DNA of 64,000 nucleotides from Endozoicomonas sp. GU-1 (GTDB lineage Bacteria > Pseudomonadota > Gammaproteobacteria > Pseudomonadales > Endozoicomonadaceae). Below are positions 1 through 9,686 of this stretch, in pieces. Under the pieces are notes generated by a model. It saw only the letters and a program-made list of their open reading frames with translations, was not told the origin of the DNA and did not search any database. Location of the stretch: positions 4,154,001 through 4,218,000 of the forward strand of contig NZ_CP114771.1 in the NCBI RefSeq assembly GCF_027366395.1, given 5' to 3'. The stretch's first letter is position 1. Each line of letters begins with the position of its first letter. Both the position numbers and the translations under genes were made by a program.

Positions 1-1
1 C

Positions 2-1282
2 TCTGAGCAGGTGGCTCTGACAGAAGAACTCCGTCGCAAGTCGGTCAAGGATCCATTGACCGGATTACTCAATCGACGGGCCTTTAACCGTCGGATGAAG
101 ACCGTGTTAAGTGAAGACATCGGTGAAGCGGGTGCCAGTCTGATCATGATTCAGGTGCGAGGGCTGGAGGCACTGAACCGGTCTCATGGACAAAAGTTTG
201 TTGATGACCTGCTGGTGACCGTCAGCTATTGGCTGGGCAAAACCCTGTTGGCCTGGCCCGAAGCTTTTTCTGGCCGCTGGAATGGATCCGGTTTTAGCGT
301 GTGTGTGCCCGCCTGCAATGTCGATGAAATCCGTAAGGTGACGGAACGATTATTCAAGGTTCTGGTGGCCATGGAGTTTTTCTCGTCACCGGAAGGTAGC
401 AATAACCTGCATATTGCCGCAGTGACCCACCAGGGGCGCTGTTCCCCACAGCTGCTGCTGGAGCATGGTGATCAGCAGCTGCTGGAACAGGAGACCCGGG
501 TTAAAAATTGCTGGGATGTGCTGGATATCAGTGGTGAGTCTGGTTATCCGTACATGGGTTGGAGTGACACACAATGGGTCGAAGCGCTCAAAGAGGTGAT
601 GGCAAAAGGCCTTATCGAGCTGTATGGCCAGCCCATTGTGGGAGCAGATGGTGAAGTAGCATTTACGGAGGTGCTGGCACGGATAACGCTGGATGGTGAA
701 GTGGTGTCTGCTGATGCCTTTATGCCGGTGGTTGAGCGCTATGATCTCTATGGTGCCTTTGATCGGGCGGTATTTTTTGCCCTGACGGACTATATGGATG
801 ACCGGGATGACTATCAAACCTACAGCCTGAATATCTCACCCTACTCCCTGATGGATGATGATTTTTATCACTGGTTACTGGATGCCCTCAGACTACGTCA
901 GGATCTGGCCAGGCGTCTGATTCTGGAAACGGCTGAGCGCTCACTTATGCTGGTGGGGGAGCGGGTTGCAGAACGGGTGGATGCACTGGTGGCAACCGGT
1001 TGTCAGTTTTCCATTGATCATTTTGGTGTGTCCAGTCAGGCGCTGACGTTCCTGCAGATGATCAATGCCCATTACCTGAAAGTGGACGGCAGTTTTGCAA
1101 GACAGTTGACGTCCAGCTATGAGAATCAACTATATATAAGAACACTGTCCATGATGGCTGAGTCCCGGGATATGAGTGTTCTCGCCCAGGGCGTTGAACA
1201 GGAAGAGGCGTGGGAGGCATTAAAACAGCTGGGTGTTGCTGGTGGTCAGGGATATTATCTGGGGCATCCCGAGTTACTCTGA
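2..1282 (+). CDS. Degenerate GGDEF-EAL protein (LapD-like), 5'-truncated by window edge
   Basis: The frame is already open at the left edge, before the first possible start (GTG at 11), so the N-terminus lies outside the window. The visible part holds a GGDEF-type domain (residues about 10-165) that opens with DPLTGLLNRRAF but has RWNGSGF where the GGDEF loop should be, then an EAL-type domain (about 200-420). The EAL motif reads EVLAR. The Asn of LNIS, the Glu of ILETAE and the Lys of LKVDG are kept, but DDFG is DHFG and AEGVE is AQGVE. A doubly degenerate GGDEF-EAL pair is the plan of LapD-type c-di-GMP receptors, which control surface adhesins from the inner membrane; the missing N-terminus would hold the periplasmic and HAMP parts. 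A receptor role is inference; no lapG-like neighbour is visible. Confidence 0.8.
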   Translation, partial: SEQVALTEELRRKSVKDPLTGLLNRRAFNRRMKTVLSEDIGEAGASLIMIQVRGLEALNRSHGQKFVDDLLVTVSYWLGKTLLAWPEAFSGRWNGSGFSVCVPACNVDEIRKVTERLFKVLVAMEFFSSPEGSNNLHIAAVTHQGRCSPQLLLEHGDQQLLEQETRVKNCWDVLDISGESGYPYMGWSDTQWVEALKEVMAKGLIELYGQPIVGADGEVAFTEVLARITLDGEVVSADAFMPVVERYDLYGAFDRAVFFALTDYMDDRDDYQTYSLNISPYSLMDDDFYHWLLDALRLRQDLARRLILETAERSLMLVGERVAERVDALVATGCQFSIDHFGVSSQALTFLQMINAHYLKVDGSFARQLTSSYENQLYIRTLSMMAESRDMSVLAQGVEQEEAWEALKQLGVAGGQGYYLGHPELL

Positions 1283-1352
1283 ACTGTTCAACGGCCATGG
1301 AGGGAACCTGATCAGCATTTTGAGGTCAAACGGCGGTATTTATAGTTAACGT

Positions 1353-4300
1353 GTGCAGGGGGGGATTCTGAAAGCAACCACATCAACCCGCTCTCACCGA
1401 AAGTCTGTCGGGGATCAACAAGCCGGTTCAAGCAGAATTCCTGGCAGCTCCAGAAGTAAATTCAACGGCAAAAAGGTTGCAAACCACCACCCCCGTACAG
1501 GTACCGCCATCACGCTGGATGATGGCAGGCACATTGAGGATGCCTTTTGGCAGAAAAAACCATTACAAGGGCGTCCAATCAACACCGCTGATGTGCTTAA
1601 CGCCTACGGAAAGGATAAAACATCTTTTAGAAGCGGCTGCTTCTTGCAGCAACTTTGCTTACAAAACATGCGACATGGCAATATCAAAGTGACCCGGACC
1701 ATGTTGTTCGGGAGCTCAACCGAAGGCCAGGACGAAATGATAAGTGCCAAATGGCATTAGCACGCTTCAAAGAGAAATGCTGCCTGACGGGCCTCAGATT
1801 GGATGGTCGGCTGGTCAAACCGGAGATGGTGATTAAGGATTTCCCGGAGAGTCGGCAAGGCAAGTTGGGGATGGCGCGCTTTAAGGAACACTGTTGCCTG
1901 AAGGGCCTGTCCTTGAGAGGCCAGAAGATTGCACCGGATACGGTGGTTAAGGATTTTCAGGCAATCAACGCCACGCTGGAGCTGGCGCGTTTCAAAGCAG
2001 AATGTTGTCTGAGGGGGCTGCAGCTGAATGGCCAGCCGGTCACACCGGAGGCGGTGATCAGGGATTTCCCGGACAACCCGATGGGCAAACTGGGATTGGC
2101 GCGCTTTAAGGAACAATGTTGCCAAAAGGGCCTGGCATTGAATGGCCAGCAGATCACAGCGGATGAAGTGGTTAAGGGGTTCCCGGACAGTCCGCAGGGC
2201 CAGCTGGCGCTGGCACGCTTTAAAGCGGATTGTTGCCTGACAGGCAAGATGATGAATGGCCAGCCGGTGACACCGGATGAGGTGGCTAAGGCTTTCCCGG
2301 CCAGTCATGAAGGCAAACTGGGGCTGGCGCACTTCAAAGAGACCTGTTGCCTGACAGAGCTGCTGCTGAATGGCCGCCGGGTCAGACCGGAGGCCGTGGT
2401 TAAGGGGTTTCAGGCAGTCAACGCAACGCTGAAACTTTCCTACTTCAAAAAGGAATGTTGCCTGAGAGGCCTGACGCTGAATGGCCAGCAGGTTGCGCCG
2501 GATGAGGTGGTCAGGGAGTTTCAGGCAGCCAAAGCAACGATGGCGCTGGCGAACTTCAAAATGGAATGTTGCCTGAGAGGTCTGATGTTGCATGGTCAGC
2601 AGGTCTTACCGGAGGCGGTGGTTAAGGATTATCGGGCAGCCAACGCACCACTGGGGCTGGCACGCTTTAAGGAAAGATGTTGTCTGAGAGGGGTGGCGTT
2701 AAATGGCCAGCAGATTACGCCGGATGAAGTGGTTAATGATTATCAGGTCGCCAAGGCAGAAGCGGAGCAGGCTCGCTGCAACAAAGAGGCTCGCCTGAAG
2801 GGGCTGTTGATGAATGATCAGCAGGTCGAGTATCAGGCAACCAAAGCGACACTGGAGCTGGCGCGTTTCAGAGCGGAATGTTGCCTGAGAAGATGGTCGT
2901 TGAATGGCCAGCAGGTCATGCCGGTGGCAGTGGTTAAGGGGTTTCAGGCCATCAATGCACCTCTGGAGCTGGCGCGCTTCAAAGAGAATTGTTGCCTGAA
3001 AGCTCTGGCAGTGAATGGTCGGCCGGTTACGGCAGAGGAGGTGGTTAAGGGTTATAAGGACGCTAAAGCACTACTGGAGCTGGCACGCTTTAAAGCGGAA
3101 TGTTGCCTCAGAGGTCTGGCATTGAATGGTCAGCAGGTCACCACGGATGAGGTGGTTAAGGATTTTAAGAGCGCTAATGCATCACTGGAGCTGGGGCGCT
3201 TCAAAGCAGACTGTTGTCTGCTGGGCCTGCTGTTGCATGGCCAGCTGGTCACACCGGATGAGGTGGCCAGGGATTTTCCGGATAGTCGGGAAGGCAGACT
3301 GGGGCTGGGGCGCTTCAAAGCAGACTGTTGCCTGAAAGGCCTGGTGTTGCATGGTCGGAAGGTTACACCGGATGAGGTGGTTAAGGGCTTCCCGGATAGC
3401 CCGGAAGGCAGGCTGGCGATAGCACGCTTCATGGAAATGTGTTGCCTGATGGAGCTGCCACTGAATGGCCAGCAGGTCACGCCGGAGGCAGTGGTTAAGA
3501 GTTTCCCCAGTAGCTCAGATGGCAAAATAGGGTTAGCACGCTTTAAGGAGCAGTGTTGCTTTAGAGGCCTGATGTTGCAGGGGCAGCCGGTCGTACCGGA
3601 TGAGGTGGTCAGTGATTTCCCGAATAATCGCGAGGGAAAACTGGCGAGGGTGCGCTTTCAAGGGGCGTGTTGCCTGAGAGGTCTGGCATTGCATCGTCGG
3701 CAGGTCACACCGGATGCCGTAGTCAAGGATTTTGAACGCGGTGGCTGGTTGCTCGAAAGTGCTATTTTTCAAACCCGGTTGGCATTGAATGCAAGAGAAT
3801 TGAATGGCTCCTATCTGGATAACGCGCAAGTATTGGCAGCGTTTAATGAAGTACCCGGAGATCATGCTTGCAGGCAGGCTGAGTTCCTGATGCACAGGTT
3901 GAAACAACGTCAGTGGTTCGATGACACCAACGAGGCGCAGGAGATCATTCAACAGGCCTGGCAAATATTAAACAGCGCACCGGTAAAAGATGAGCAGCAT
4001 CGGCTGCAATGTATCCTGAAATTCATGGCGATGCAGCATGAATTGTCGATTGATCAGCAGCGAGTGTCGGCAGAAGAGGTACTGCAATCCATGAAAACAC
4101 TCAGGAACTCATTTAAGAATAAGCGCATGCATTTCTTCTTCCTGGCACATTGCTATATCAAGAGACAGCCGGTTGATGGACAGACCATCCGCAGGGAGCA
4201 TGTTCTGGAGTGCCTTCAGGGTTTTCCTGAAAGAAGCAAGTTGCGCCATGCTTTAAGCCACTGGTTTGCACGATTCAGCCCTGAAGCCAATATCATGAAT

Positions 4301-5317
4301 GAATTCCTGTTCCAACAGGAACGGGCCGCAGCCCCAAGGCGCAAGAGTCCCCACAGAACCGCAGTCCCTGCCACTCAGACAGTGGCCGCCAGTGCGGCTC
4401 AGGTACCGAAGCAATGGTCTATTGAACCGGGTTTCCTGAACAGGCATCCGCAGTTCAATGCGCTAACACTACAAACACTGGAGATTATTCAGGAAATCAA
4501 TGGTTCTTATCGCAATCCCCCCATTCTGATTACCGGCTCCTACGCGCGTTTTTTACAGAACCGTTGCTCATCATTCAATGATATTGACATTATCTGTACC
4601 GCGGCAGAGCCTGCCAGGAGACTGTTTGACCGGCTGCAGGCACTTAACAGCGACAGAGCCTCGGAAATTCCCACAAACATCGTCATCTGGGACGTTCCGG
4701 GATGTCCGGAGATTCAACTGCCAAAGGCCTACAATATTCATCTGAAAGATGGTGATTTGGGTATGAAAGCAATGGGGGTTCAGGTCAGTATTGATGCGAG
4801 AGTCACCGATGGCAATGCCTCACGATGCGCCGTTCAGGTTCCTGGTGTTGAGAGGCCGGTATGGTGTCTGTCGTTTGCCGAAGAAACCCGATTACTGAAC
4901 AACACGCTGGAATATCTCGCGAAAAACCTTGATCCACTGACCAGAAAATTGCAAAAGGGAGAGGTATTTTACCTGCCCCGAACCATTCTTTTTAACACTC
5001 CCGAAAACCCCGGGGAATATATTTATGGTTTGCTGATGCGCTCTCTGCTAACTCTGCATAAAGCCAGGCAGTTTATCGATTTGCACTCTGAAGACAAACC
5101 CGGAACACCGGTCCAGACTAAGCTGTTGCAAGAACAACGACAACAGTTGTATACGCTGACGGCCAATCTGCAAACAAAATTGTCTGGCCATGTTTGTCGC
5201 AGTGATTTTGAGCACAGAGTTAACGGTTGGCTCTCAACAACTCACCATTATAATGATTACGAGATCAAGAGGAGGGACTTTATCACAGCACTGCTTGCGA
5301 TGATGCAGACTGAATAA
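1353..5317 (+). CDS. Giant helical-repeat protein with C-terminal nucleotidyltransferase-like domain, frameshifted near codon 114
   Basis: As read, the largest open frame starts at 1655 (1220 aa), but the true N-terminus is in another frame from about 1353 (GTG, beside a G7 tract). Repeat homology runs in the first frame up to HGNIKVT and resumes in the second at PDHVVREL. The frames join if one C is added to the CCC at 1693-1695, giving 1321 codons. The middle carries about 18 tandem repeats of 37-38 aa with consensus features LARFK-x2-CCL-x-GL, LNGQ-x-V and TPDEVVKDF. The C-terminal 260 residues contain ILITGSYARFL followed by SFNDIDII, the G-S and D-x-D signature of pol-beta-type nucleotidyltransferases (about residues 1060-1080 of the restored protein). 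No signal peptide is seen. Target and substrate are unknown. The fold assignment rests on the motif alone, and a secreted effector role is inference. Confidence 0.75.
1757..3745 (+). repeat. About 18 tandem 37-38-aa (111-114 bp) repeats
   Basis: In-frame repeats each contain an R/H/Y-F-K-x2-CCL helix, an NGQ or HGQ turn, a TPDEVV helix and a variable loop such as PDSPEG, QAINAT, PESRQG or KDAKAL. One unit near 2760-2830 is degenerate (ARCNKEARL). DNA identity between units is much lower than in the 114-bp arrays further right, so this array is older or less homogenised. Confidence 0.85.
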
Positions 5318-5444
5318 AAATGGAGTGAACCTGAGCCAACTATCAGCGACAGGTAATTCCTTTTCTTCTTCCTTTTCTTCTGGGTGAAATGACCAATAGT
5401 TTCGAATTTATAGAACTTCTCGCGTCCAGGAAGGTCCTAGAAGT

Positions 5445-7493
5445 ATGAAACTTATATCAAACATACGTCATACCCTCATGCAACATTTTTCTTCTCCTGC
5501 ATCCATACACGCAGACGTCGAGGAGAATTGTAGTTTTTGCCATGAATCTATATCCGGATCCCGGAGCGTTTCTGTTAGTGTTTGCGGTCATCATTTTCAT
5601 TCATCGAGTATTAAGAAATGGCTGAAGGAAAGATCTGATTGCCCATTGTGTCGTCGTGATGTTTGTATTATTGCTGATACCAAGGCACTCCTCCACTATG
5701 CAGCCGCTCATGGCCAACAAAAAGCCATTGGTACTCTGATTAACAGAGGTGCGAACGTCAACTTTCGAATCAAAGACGGGAGAACCTCCCTCCACTGTGC
5801 AGCCCAGGCAGGTAAGGAGGAAGCCATTGATGTCCTTATTGCCAGAGGGGCGGACGTCAACGCTCGAACCAAAGACGGGAGGACGCCCCTCCACTGTGCA
5901 GCCGCTCAAGGCCAGCGAAAAGCCATTGATGCCCTTATTACCAGAGGTGCGAACGTCAATGCTCGAACCACAGACGGGAGGACGCCCCTCCACTGTGCAG
6001 CTGAGAAAGGCCAGCAGGAAGTCATTGCTGCCCTTATTGCCAGAGGTGCGAACGTCAACGCTCGAACCACAGACGGGAGGACGCCCCTCCACTGTGCAGC
6101 CGAGAAAGGCCAGCGGCAAGCCATGGATGCCCTTATTGCCGGAGGTGCGAACGTCAACGCTCGAACCGGGGAAGGAGATACGGCCCTGCAAAGGGCCAGC
6201 GACAATAAAAAGTTAAGTATCTCATTGATCAAGAGTTTTGCTAATGCTGGATTTGATGTTAGTGCACCATGTAATTATTTTGGTTCAACCATGCTTGTGT
6301 TTGCCGCTGAGGCTTGTGATTGGGAGTTCGTCGACAAATTGAAGGCCAAAGGTGCAGATATTAATGCCCCCAGATATATAAAGACTAAATATATGCCCCT
6401 CCATTTTGCAGCCGAGCAAGGCCAGCAGGAAGCCATTAATGCTCTGATTACCAGAGGTGCGAACGTCGACGCTCGAACCACAGACGGGAGGACGCCCCTC
6501 CACTGTGCAGCCGAGCAAGGCCAGCAGGAAGCCATTAATGCTCTGATTACCAGAGGTGCGAACGTCAACGCTCGAACCACAGACGGGAGGACGCCCCTCC
6601 ACTGTGCAGCCGAGAAAGGCCAGCGGAAAGCCATGGATGCCCTTATTGCCAGAGGTGCGAACGTCAACGCTCGAACCGAGGAAGGAGATACGGCCCTGAA
6701 AAGGGCCAGCGACAATAAAAAGTTAAGTATCTCATTGATCAAGAGTTTTGCTAATGCTGGATTTGATGTTAATGCACCATGTAATTGTTTAGGTTCAACA
6801 ATGCTTGGGTATGCCGCTGAGGCTTCTGATTGGGAGTTCGTCGATATATTGAAGGCCAAAGGTGCTGATATTAACGCCCCCAGGAATATAAAGACTAATT
6901 ATACGCCCCTCCACTTTGCAGCCGAGCAAGGCCAGCAAGAAGCCATTGTTGCTCTGATTACCAGAGGTGCGAACGTCAACGCTCGAACCGAGGAAGGAGA
7001 TACGGCCCTAAAAAGGGCCAGTGACAATAAAAAGTTAAGTATCTCAATGATCAAGAGTTTTGCTAATGCTGGATTTGATGTTAATGCACCATGTAATCAT
7101 CTAGGTTCAACAATGCTTGTGTATGCCGCTCAGGCTTGTGATTGGGGGTTCGTCGACAAATTGAAGGCCAAAGGTGCTGATATTAATGCCCCCAGAGATA
7201 TAAAGACTAAATATACGCCCCTCCACTTTGCCGCCGAGCGAGGCCAACAGGAAGCCATTCATGCCCTGATTACCAGAGGTGCGGACGTCAACGCTCAAAC
7301 CACAGACGGGAGGACGCCCCTCCACTTTGCAGCCGAGCAAGGCCAGCAGGAAGCCATTGATGCTCTGATTGCCAGAGGTGCGGACGTCAACGCTCGAACC
7401 AAGGACGGGAAGACGCCCCTCCAATATGCAACCGAGAAAGTCCAGCAAGATGCTGTTGTTGCTCTGATTGCCTACGGTGCAACGTTACAGTGA
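5445..7493 (+). CDS. RING-H2-like plus ankyrin-repeat protein
   Basis: 682 aa, ATG start behind an AGGAAGG ribosome-binding site. Residues about 28-68 form a RING-H2-like finger: C-x2-C, then CGHHFH, then IKKWLKER and CPLC. The sixth ligand position, normally Cys in CGHxFHxxC, is Ser here (HFHSSSI). Residues about 80-682 are around 18 ankyrin repeats with the TPLHxAAxxGQ and GANVNAR signatures; a three-repeat block (GDTALxRAS / LGSTML / TPLHFAA) recurs three times. RING-H2 domains act in eukaryotes as E3 ubiquitin ligases and ankyrin repeats bind proteins, so a host-directed effector is the natural inference. The missing ligand may reduce zinc binding or activity. No secretion signal can be recognised. 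Confidence 0.85.
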   Translation: MKLISNIRHTLMQHFSSPASIHADVEENCSFCHESISGSRSVSVSVCGHHFHSSSIKKWLKERSDCPLCRRDVCIIADTKALLHYAAAHGQQKAIGTLINRGANVNFRIKDGRTSLHCAAQAGKEEAIDVLIARGADVNARTKDGRTPLHCAAAQGQRKAIDALITRGANVNARTTDGRTPLHCAAEKGQQEVIAALIARGANVNARTTDGRTPLHCAAEKGQRQAMDALIAGGANVNARTGEGDTALQRASDNKKLSISLIKSFANAGFDVSAPCNYFGSTMLVFAAEACDWEFVDKLKAKGADINAPRYIKTKYMPLHFAAEQGQQEAINALITRGANVDARTTDGRTPLHCAAEQGQQEAINALITRGANVNARTTDGRTPLHCAAEKGQRKAMDALIARGANVNARTEEGDTALKRASDNKKLSISLIKSFANAGFDVNAPCNCLGSTMLGYAAEASDWEFVDILKAKGADINAPRNIKTNYTPLHFAAEQGQQEAIVALITRGANVNARTEEGDTALKRASDNKKLSISMIKSFANAGFDVNAPCNHLGSTMLVYAAQACDWGFVDKLKAKGADINAPRDIKTKYTPLHFAAERGQQEAIHALITRGADVNAQTTDGRTPLHFAAEQGQQEAIDALIARGADVNARTKDGKTPLQYATEKVQQDAVVALIAYGATLQ

Positions 7494-7756
7494 ACCACCG
7501 CTGCTGATGTCCAGGAAAACAGCAAGACAACACTCAGTCAGCTAAAAATCAATGCAGAAACAGCAGTAACGAAACCATCTTCAAAATGAGTATTTGGGGG
7601 CTTTATGGTTCAAAAATTAATAGATAGTTGCTTGACAGGCTCTAACAGAAACTCGCACAACCACAATTATTAGAGGATAATGGCCGTTTGGAAGCGCATC
7701 CATATTGGAACGCCATATTCAGGATAAAAGTCTGAGCGGTGACGAACGGGGAAATT

Positions 7757-8788
7757 ATGGCGCTGGAAAAGATGAAATCGGCTTTTCAGTCGGGTATGCA
7801 GAAAATGTCGGGTCTTATCTATGGTAAAGCCCTGGCCGTCGGCACTGGTGTATTGATTCTGTTTCTATCACTTGTTGGCTGGTACTGGAGTCAGGAGCCA
7901 GACCTGTTCTCAGTAAAGGCCAATGCCGAAAAGCTGGCCACTGATAATGCTCAGGCAGTCGTCACTGGTTATACCACAACAGCAACACTCTATACCCTGG
8001 CGAATACGCTGCTGAATAAGCCGGGTGGTTTCCTGCGCAATGACATTATGCCACCGGGCGTACTGATGGATAATATGCCCAATTGGGAAGTGGGTGTTCT
8101 GATTCAGGTGCGTGATATGGCCCGGGCCCTGCGCAAGGACTTCAGTCGTTCCCAGTCGCAGTCAAGGGAAGACCAGGATCTTGCGGTGGCCGAGCCGCAG
8201 TTTAATTTTGATGCCAGAAGCTGGATTCTGCCTTCCAGTGAGCGGGAATACCAGAGGGGCATTGATAAGCTGAACAGCTATATGACCCGTTTGTCCGATC
8301 CCAATGACTCGGCGCAATTTTATGCCCGGGCCGATAATCTGACCCGCTGGCTGGGGGATGTAGAAACGCGCCTCGGCAGCCTTTCCCAACGTCTGAGTGC
8401 CAGTGTTGGTAAACCCCGTTTAAATACCGACCTTTCCGGCGCGGCGGCTCAATCCACCGACAATGCTGTATTGATTGATGTAAAAACACCCTGGTCACAG
8501 ATTGATGATGTTTTCTATGAGGCCCGGGGCACTTCCTGGGCTCTGATACATCTTCTCAGGGCGATAGAAGTGGACTTTGCTGATGTTCTGGACAAGAAAA
8601 ATGCCACGGTCAGTGTCCGACAGATTATCCGCGAGCTGGAGGCGACCCAGGATGCGGTTTGGAGCCCGATGATACTGAATGGTTCCGGTTTTGGTTTGCT
8701 GGCTAACCACTCTCTGGTGATGGCTAATTATGTCTCCCGTGCCAATGCAGCAATTATTGATCTGCGGCGTTTGCTGGAACAGGGTTAA
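7757..8788 (+). CDS. DUF2333 family inner-membrane protein
   Basis: 343 aa from ATG 7757, preceded by GGGGA; a GTG at 7739 in the same frame is a less likely start. One N-terminal membrane segment (ALAVGTGVLILFLSLVGWYW, about residues 24-43) is followed by a long soluble region with the features I associate with DUF2333 (GGFLRNDIMPPG, the DNMPNWEVGVL block, a C-terminal LVMANYVSRANAAI). The family is conserved in gammaproteobacteria and has no established function. It converges on the next gene with a 12-bp gap. Confidence 0.85.
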   Translation: MALEKMKSAFQSGMQKMSGLIYGKALAVGTGVLILFLSLVGWYWSQEPDLFSVKANAEKLATDNAQAVVTGYTTTATLYTLANTLLNKPGGFLRNDIMPPGVLMDNMPNWEVGVLIQVRDMARALRKDFSRSQSQSREDQDLAVAEPQFNFDARSWILPSSEREYQRGIDKLNSYMTRLSDPNDSAQFYARADNLTRWLGDVETRLGSLSQRLSASVGKPRLNTDLSGAAAQSTDNAVLIDVKTPWSQIDDVFYEARGTSWALIHLLRAIEVDFADVLDKKNATVSVRQIIRELEATQDAVWSPMILNGSGFGLLANHSLVMANYVSRANAAIIDLRRLLEQG

Positions 8789-8800
8789 TAATGGGGGAAT

Positions 8801-9514
8801 TCAATCCCCCCTGCTTTTGCTTCCATTCTCAATCCATCGCTTAGTGGTATCAAACAGCTTTACGGTCATATCAGTGACAGGCTTATAGGGTTTGGTCGCC
8901 TGGTAAGTGGCGTGGCAAATGTTTTCATACACATGAATGGAGAGCTGTTTTCCCGGAATAGTCACCGTTTCAACAATAAAAAGTGCGACACTGGCTAGCG
9001 CCGGAAAAATTGAGCCCTTTAACTTTTCTGGTAAGATCTCATAGGGCAGAGCCAGCCATGTAAAGACTTTTTGTGCATGACTGACGGTGTATTCTTTAAA
9101 TGATTTTTCTGCCGGGCAGGGGCTGATACTTGCTTTTATTGCAGCAGCTACCCCCGTCATCGCCCCGGTAAGCGCTCCAATTCCGGTAATGGTCATTACT
9201 GTGACGTAATAACCGGCAAAAATGCCCGCATGCAACAAAGTAGTACAGACTCTCAGTGGGGTGCACAGTGCCCCGGGAACGTTTGACAGCAACCATTTAC
9301 CATGACGTTTTACCCTGGACATAAACGTTTCTGTTTTTTCGATAACCTCACAGGTTCTAGCGGCAAGCCCATCACTTTTTCCTGAAGGTGCGTTACTTTG
9401 AGAGCAAGCTTCAGTGGTGGTATTCGAGCACTCTTCAGATAATTCTTCGTTGTGATAGACAGGCTCAGGAGAGGGGCTGTGAGCAAAGAGAGTGCTGTTT
9501 ATAGATGGGATCAT
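8801..9514 (-). CDS. Hypothetical protein with hydrophobic segments
   Basis: 237 aa, not recognised. The first 60 residues are polar and Ser/Glu-rich. Two hydrophobic stretches follow, about residues 88-125 (Gly/Ala/Thr-rich, probably two hairpin-like membrane passes) and about 165-185 (FPALASVALFIVETVTI). The C-terminus is basic and soluble. No catalytic motif is seen. It is flanked by housekeeping genes but looks like a lineage-specific membrane protein, possibly a membrane-inserting effector; that last point is a guess. Confidence 0.6.
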   Translation of the reverse strand: MIPSINSTLFAHSPSPEPVYHNEELSEECSNTTTEACSQSNAPSGKSDGLAARTCEVIEKTETFMSRVKRHGKWLLSNVPGALCTPLRVCTTLLHAGIFAGYYVTVMTITGIGALTGAMTGVAAAIKASISPCPAEKSFKEYTVSHAQKVFTWLALPYEILPEKLKGSIFPALASVALFIVETVTIPGKQLSIHVYENICHATYQATKPYKPVTDMTVKLFDTTKRWIENGSKSRGD

Positions 9515-9686
9515 CGGGCATACCAGGTGGTTAATTCGACTATGTTTTGAGTGTTCTGCCGGTTCTGCTCAATGACCAGCTTCTATTATAACTGATTGAT
9601 TTTAAAATCGATGGTTAGTTACTGGCTGAGTGTTCTGTTAGGATTTATGTTATTAGACGCAATATTAGTAATATGGTTCAAAATTT

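Noticed and set aside
5601-6191. Antisense frames through the ankyrin repeats
   Set aside because: 99-bp periodic repeats keep alternative frames open; the RING and ankyrin frame is clearly coding.
7632-7670. TTGACA as a promoter for the DUF2333 gene
   Set aside because: No acceptable -10 box at 16-18 bp spacing.
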